8,667 nt of DNA, taken from the NCBI GenBank assembly GCA_964424125.1, contig CAYRHS010000137.1:1-8667 (forward strand), read 5' to 3'. The stretch's first letter is position 1, and each line of letters starts with the position of its first letter. Position numbers and translations under genes: made by a program. The notes beneath the pieces are model-generated. The model was not told the DNA's origin. It saw only the letters and a list, made by a program, of their open reading frames with translations, and searched no databases. Shown here piece by piece: positions 6,449 to 8,667 of the stretch. This stretch comes from CAYRHS01 sp964424125 (GTDB taxonomy: Bacteria > Actinomycetota > Acidimicrobiia > IMCC26256 > JAOSJL01).

Positions 6449-6964
6449 ATGCGCAGGAAGCTGACGATGGCCGCCGCGTTCGCCACGTTGGTGGCCCTGG
6501 CGTCGGTACCAGCCGGGGCGCAGGAACTGGAGAACACCATCAACGTGACGAAGGTGATCGAGGGCACGCCCCCCGAGCGGGGCGAGTACGTGGTGCAGAT
6601 CGACTGCGTGTCGACCTTCGCGACCCCGGACGCTGGTGAGGCCGGTGGCATCGGCGCCAACCTTCAGCCCCCGGTGTCGGACGGAGCTCCCGAGCTGACC
6701 TTCCACGGCGAGGGAACACAATCGCTCGGCGGTTTCGTCGAGGGCACGACCTGCACCATCAGCGAGACCCAGGACGGGGGCGCCGCAGACGTCAGGATCG
6801 AGCCGGCAACCGTCGAGTTCCAGCAGAGCGGCGAGCAGGTCGACGTCACGGTCACCAACACCTTCGCGGCGGAACCCGAGCCGGAGCCCGAACCCGAACC
6901 CGAACCCGAACCCGAGAGCGAACCGGCCGCGCCGCTCGCGGTACAGCCGACGTTCACCGGCTGA
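6449..6964 (+). CDS. Secreted DUF5979-like protein with Glu-Pro stalk
   Basis: A 171-residue exported protein of unknown function. The N-terminus is a Sec signal peptide: MRRK, a hydrophobic core (about 7-20) and a likely cut after AGA at residue 24. The mature part starts with NTINVTKVIEGTPPERGEY and continues through C53 and C102 (EGTTCTISET) to VDVTVTNTF, the beta-sandwich pattern of DUF5979/Cna-like domains; the two cysteines may form a disulfide. Residues 142-159 are a Glu-Pro stalk. The protein then stops at PLAVQPTFTG, with no hydrophobic segment or basic tail, so it is not a normal sortase substrate. Such domains usually occur as repeats in large surface proteins; here there is one copy. 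The ATG at 6449 is clear: GGAGG lies 8 nt upstream. Monocistronic by position, convergent with the microprotein gene. The domain assignment is from pattern memory. Confidence 0.85.
   Translation: MRRKLTMAAAFATLVALASVPAGAQELENTINVTKVIEGTPPERGEYVVQIDCVSTFATPDAGEAGGIGANLQPPVSDGAPELTFHGEGTQSLGGFVEGTTCTISETQDGGAADVRIEPATVEFQQSGEQVDVTVTNTFAAEPEPEPEPEPEPEPESEPAAPLAVQPTFTG
6872..6916 (+). repeat. Hexanucleotide repeat coding for the Glu-Pro stalk
   Basis: The GAR-CCS hexamer encodes Glu-Pro seven times. Positions 6887-6913 are a perfect tandem run of CCCGAA (about 4.5 copies), with degenerate copies on the left. Slippage would change stalk length in two-residue steps without breaking the frame. Confidence 0.85.
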
Positions 6965-7060
6965 TTCACCTCAGGGAAACGAGACCCCTCACGCGAATCG
7001 GCTCCGAGCCCCGAGTACGAGGCGGGCGCGCTCCTCCTCCAACCACCATGGAGCGTGGCC

Positions 7061-7201
7061 TCACCTCGCGGCCGACTCGGCGAGCGTGCTCAGGTCGGCC
7101 GCCAGCTGCTGCTGACCGTCCTTCACGTCACGCAGCTCACTGAGCACCTGTTCGAGCAGCTCGACGATCTGCCCGTTCGTCGGTCTCGGAGCCTCTGCCA
7201 T
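7061..7201 (-). CDS. 46-residue predicted coiled-coil microprotein
   Basis: Small unrecognised protein. After MAEAPRPTNG it is a single predicted amphipathic helix: QIVELLEQVLSELRDVKDGQ followed by QQLAADLSTLAESAAR. Hydrophobic I/V/L/A residues recur at three- and four-residue intervals, as expected of a coiled coil. There are no cysteines, signal peptide or membrane segment, so it is probably cytosolic and perhaps oligomeric or a partner-binding peptide. The ATG at 7201 is preferred because AGGTGA lies just upstream; an in-frame GTG at 7246 would add a less typical 15-residue stretch containing cysteine. The gene points away from the PPOX gene across a 101-nt gap and converges on the secreted-protein gene. 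Coding is supported only by helix periodicity and codon bias, so a chance frame is possible. Confidence 0.55.
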   Translation of the reverse strand: MAEAPRPTNGQIVELLEQVLSELRDVKDGQQQLAADLSTLAESAAR

Positions 7202-7267
7202 GGTCACCTGCTTCCTGCATCCTCCTGCCTCGGCGGACGACACCATCGTGCCACCGCCGAAGAGGAC

Positions 7268-7296
7268 TTGGCCCCGGCGACGTTGCCCGCGACGAT
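7268..7296 (+). promoter_or_regulatory. Candidate leaderless promoter of the PPOX gene
   Basis: TTGGCC (7268-7273), a 17-nt spacer and GACGAT (7291-7296) are followed by six bases and the ATG at 7303. Transcription would therefore start at the initiation codon. This fits the lack of any Shine-Dalgarno and favours ATG 7303 over ATG 7318. The -10 is weak (three of six). Confidence 0.4.
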
Positions 7297-7302
7297 GCGG
7301 CG

Positions 7303-7734
7303 ATGGGCTACCACCCGATGACCGACGACGAGCGTGCCGCGTTCCTCCGCCACCCGGTCCGGCCGGCGATCGCCGCCACGACCCGCGGCGACGGACGCCC
7401 CCACGCCGTGCCCGTCTGGTACGACTTCGACGACGACGTGATCGTCTTCACGACCCACGCCGACACCGTCAAGGGACGCAGCCTTGCCCGCGACCCGCGG
7501 ATCACGCTCTGCGTCCAGGACGACCAGCCGCCGTTCTCGTTCGTGACCGTCGAGGGCAGAGCGGAGCTCGTCGACGACCCCGCCCTGGTTCGTCGGTGGG
7601 GGACGCAGATCGGCGGTCGCTACATGGGCGCGGACCGCGCCGACGAGTACGGCGAGCGCAACGCCGTACCGGGCGAACTGCTCGTGCGCGTCCGCGTCGA
7701 GCACACCGCAGCCGCGAAGAACCTCGCCGACTGA
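7303..7734 (+). CDS. PPOX-class split-barrel oxidoreductase, probably F420-dependent
   Basis: A 143-residue cytosolic enzyme of the pyridoxamine-phosphate-oxidase-like split-barrel fold, close in pattern to the Rv1155-type family annotated as probable F420-dependent enzymes. Visible hallmarks are RPAIAATTRGDGRPHAVPVW (residues 20-39), a strand VIVFTTHADTVKGRSLARDP (46-65; K57 and R59 in the cofactor-phosphate-binding region), and PRITLCVQDDQPPFSFVTVE (65-84) before the helix of the EGRAELVDDP segment. Length is typical (130-150). The cofactor could be F420 or FMN, and the substrate cannot be read from sequence. ATG 7303 is used because a candidate leaderless promoter ends six bases before it; M6 is the alternative. 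It stands alone: divergent from the microprotein gene and followed by a GC-rich hairpin. Confidence 0.9.
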   Translation: MGYHPMTDDERAAFLRHPVRPAIAATTRGDGRPHAVPVWYDFDDDVIVFTTHADTVKGRSLARDPRITLCVQDDQPPFSFVTVEGRAELVDDPALVRRWGTQIGGRYMGADRADEYGERNAVPGELLVRVRVEHTAAAKNLAD

Positions 7735-7772
7735 GGGGCAGACGGGCCGGAAGCCCCCGTCCGCCTCCGGCC
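7735..7772 (+). terminator. GC-rich hairpin region after the PPOX gene
   Basis: Starting right after the stop codon, three overlapping inverted repeats can fold: GGGGC (7735-7739) with GCCCC (7753-7757), GACGGG (7741-7746) with CCCGTC (7756-7761), and GGCCGGA (7745-7751) with TCCGGCC (7766-7772). They are mutually exclusive. No T-run follows, so classical intrinsic termination is not assured, but U-poor hairpin terminators are common in high-GC actinobacteria. Confidence 0.4.
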
Positions 7773-8132
7773 GCTGCTCGACGATCAGATGTCGTAGAAC
7801 TGAAGGGTCGGGTTCGGGACCTGCAGTTTCGCGCCAGCATGGCGTTTGACCAGCACATATGGCGTTCGTCATTTCCCGCTGTCTCGCGCCGTCTTCCGTG
7901 CTCTCGCGGACTCGCGGCGGACTATGGAGGGGACAGCCAGCCATCAGGAACTGTGGCGAGATGACGCTGCCTACCGAACGTCGCCGCATCGTCGACCTTC
8001 TGCTCGCCGAAAGAAGCAAAATCATCAGGTGGCACAGCCCCCACTGAAGGCGCTCGAGCGCGTACACGCCCAGGGGACGCCGGACGCCGGCGACCAGAGA
8101 CTGGCGTCGGTAGATGGGGGCAAGTTCCGATC
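7773..8132. other. 360-nt stretch without a convincing gene, altered composition
   Basis: No frame shows the strong GC3 bias of the upstream genes. The stretch contains A-rich segments (around 8009-8025), short open frames on both strands without credible starts, and one minus-strand tail reading YVLVKRHAGAKLQVPNPTLQ and ending in FYDI-stop at 7785. That tail could be the end of a decayed gene, but no upstream part was found. An inverted repeat lies at 8083-8108. The region probably holds the promoter of the ATPase gene, though none could be assigned. Confidence 0.5.
8076..8108 (+). repeat. Tandem GACGCCG pair and inverted partner GGCGTC before the ATPase gene
   Basis: GACGCC occurs at 8076-8081 and 8083-8088 as a 7-nt tandem repeat, and its reverse complement GGCGTC at 8103-8108. 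Either copy can pair with the right arm, and an inner CCAG/CTGG stem (8094-8097 with 8101-8104) is possible. It sits 24 nt before the ATPase ATG and could be a leader hairpin or an operator. Confidence 0.35.
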
Positions 8133-8667
8133 ATGAACCCCGATGGCGGCCAGCCCGCGGCTCACCGATCGAGGCCGGGATCGACACCCGACGTTGCCGA
8201 CAAGTTGAGATCCCTGCCAGTGGCGGAAGTGACGAAACGTTTGGGGTCATCGCCGGAGGGCCTGAGTCAAACCGAAGCGCAGCAACGGCTGACCCGATAC
8301 GGGCCAAACGAGATCGAAGAGGAGCAGACCAATCCGTTCCTGAAATTCCTCACCTACTTCTGGGGCCCGATCCCATGGATGATCGAAGTCGCGGTGATCC
8401 TCTCGGGCGCTTTGGGGCATTGGCCGGACTTCTTCATCATCCTCGTGCTGCTGGCTTCCAACGCCGTCATCGGGTTCTGGGAAGAACGCCAGGCCGGCAA
8501 CGCCATCGCCGCCCTGAAAGCCCAGCTGGCGATCCAGGCCCGTGTCAAACGCGACGGGAACTGGATCACCTCGTCGGCACGGGAGTTGGTGCCAGGTGAC
8601 GTCATCCGCTTGCGGCTGGGCGACATCGTGCCGGCGGATGCGCGCTTGTTAGCGGGCGACCCCGTGG
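8133..8667 (+). CDS. P-type ATPase, plasma-membrane H+-ATPase-like, N-terminal part (runs off right edge)
   Basis: ATP-driven cation pump of the inner membrane; the visible part resembles type IIIA proton ATPases of the PMA1 kind. The 178 codons seen cover a polar start (1-28), the cation-ATPase N-terminal domain (about 29-67, with GLSQTEAQQRLTRYGPNEIE at 43-62), the first membrane hairpin (about 69-116, with FWGPIPWMIEVAVILSGALG at 76-95 and FFIILVLLASNAVIGFWEER at 100-119) and the start of the actuator domain (ELVPGDVIRLRLGDIVPADA, 151-170). The FWGPIPWMIE and GHWPDFFIILVLL segments are characteristic of the bacterial/archaeal proton-efflux branch, but ion specificity needs the missing part, as do the TGES and DKTGT motifs. 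ATG 8133 gives a sensible N-terminus; the ribosome site is poor (a G-run 12 nt upstream). Codons such as AAA, AGA, TTA, CAA and TCA are commoner than in glnE or nadE, which suggests horizontal origin. Confidence 0.9.
   Translation, partial: MNPDGGQPAAHRSRPGSTPDVADKLRSLPVAEVTKRLGSSPEGLSQTEAQQRLTRYGPNEIEEEQTNPFLKFLTYFWGPIPWMIEVAVILSGALGHWPDFFIILVLLASNAVIGFWEERQAGNAIAALKAQLAIQARVKRDGNWITSSARELVPGDVIRLRLGDIVPADARLLAGDPV

Noticed and set aside
6965..7060. Possible bidirectional terminator between the convergent secreted-protein and microprotein genes
   Set aside because: Only short, imperfect inverted repeats (for example GGCTC/GAGCC with a one-base loop) and no T-run, so not called.
7961..8047. 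28-residue frame MTLPTERRRIVDLLLAERSK and following
   Set aside because: It has a plausible look but no well-placed ribosome site, no recognisable family and lies in a region without coding bias.
7204..8067. Minus-strand frame of 287 codons
   Set aside because: Antisense to the PPOX gene over half its length and of poor composition in the rest.
8114..8599. Plus-strand frame of 161 codons at the right end
   Set aside because: It overlaps the P-type ATPase in another frame; only the 8133 frame gives membrane hairpin and actuator motifs.

Overview
The window is a high-GC, chromosome-like stretch that reads as Actinomycetota, and I infer an Acidimicrobiia-like member. The grounds are very high GC at third codon positions, a short SigA/SigB-type sigma factor, an F420/FMN split-barrel enzyme of the Rv1155-like type, a DUF5979-like secreted protein and several apparently leaderless starts. 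The taxonomic placement is inference. No rRNA, tRNA, CRISPR array or intact insertion sequence was seen.

Layout. Positions 1-3472 are a minus-strand block, in transcription order nadE (glutamine-dependent NAD+ synthetase, 1775-3472), an unrecognised helical protein (1155-1757) and a primary-type sigma-70 factor (1-938, whose stop codon appears to straddle the left edge). The sigma gene has its own 216-nt leader with a candidate ECF-sigma promoter. Positions 3473-3563 are a compact divergent promoter region holding two perfect 12-bp palindromes. From it, plus-strand glnE (3564-6359), the bifunctional adenylyltransferase of glutamine synthetase, faces away from nadE. A secreted DUF5979-like protein with a Glu-Pro stalk follows (6449-6964), with its own promoter and a strong Shine-Dalgarno. 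A 46-residue predicted coiled-coil microprotein (7061-7201, minus) lies divergent to a PPOX/F420-type flavin or deazaflavin oxidoreductase (7303-7734, plus).

After 7735 the character changes. About 400 nt has no convincing gene, is less GC-biased, and carries hairpins and possible gene debris. It leads into the 5' part of a P-type H+-ATPase-like gene (8133 to beyond the right edge) whose codon use includes AAA, AGA, TTA, CAA and TCA. I infer that this right-hand part was acquired separately.

How the genes relate. nadE and glnE both depend on glutamine: NadE uses its amide nitrogen, and GlnE controls the enzyme that makes it. They share one 91-nt promoter region, so joint control is plausible but unproven. 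The remaining genes look like independent transcription units. I do not see a clearly new multi-gene system. The best leads are the ECF-type promoter before the sigma factor, the palindrome pair between nadE and glnE, the unanchored PTFTG-tailed secreted protein, the coiled-coil microprotein and the compositional boundary near 7740.
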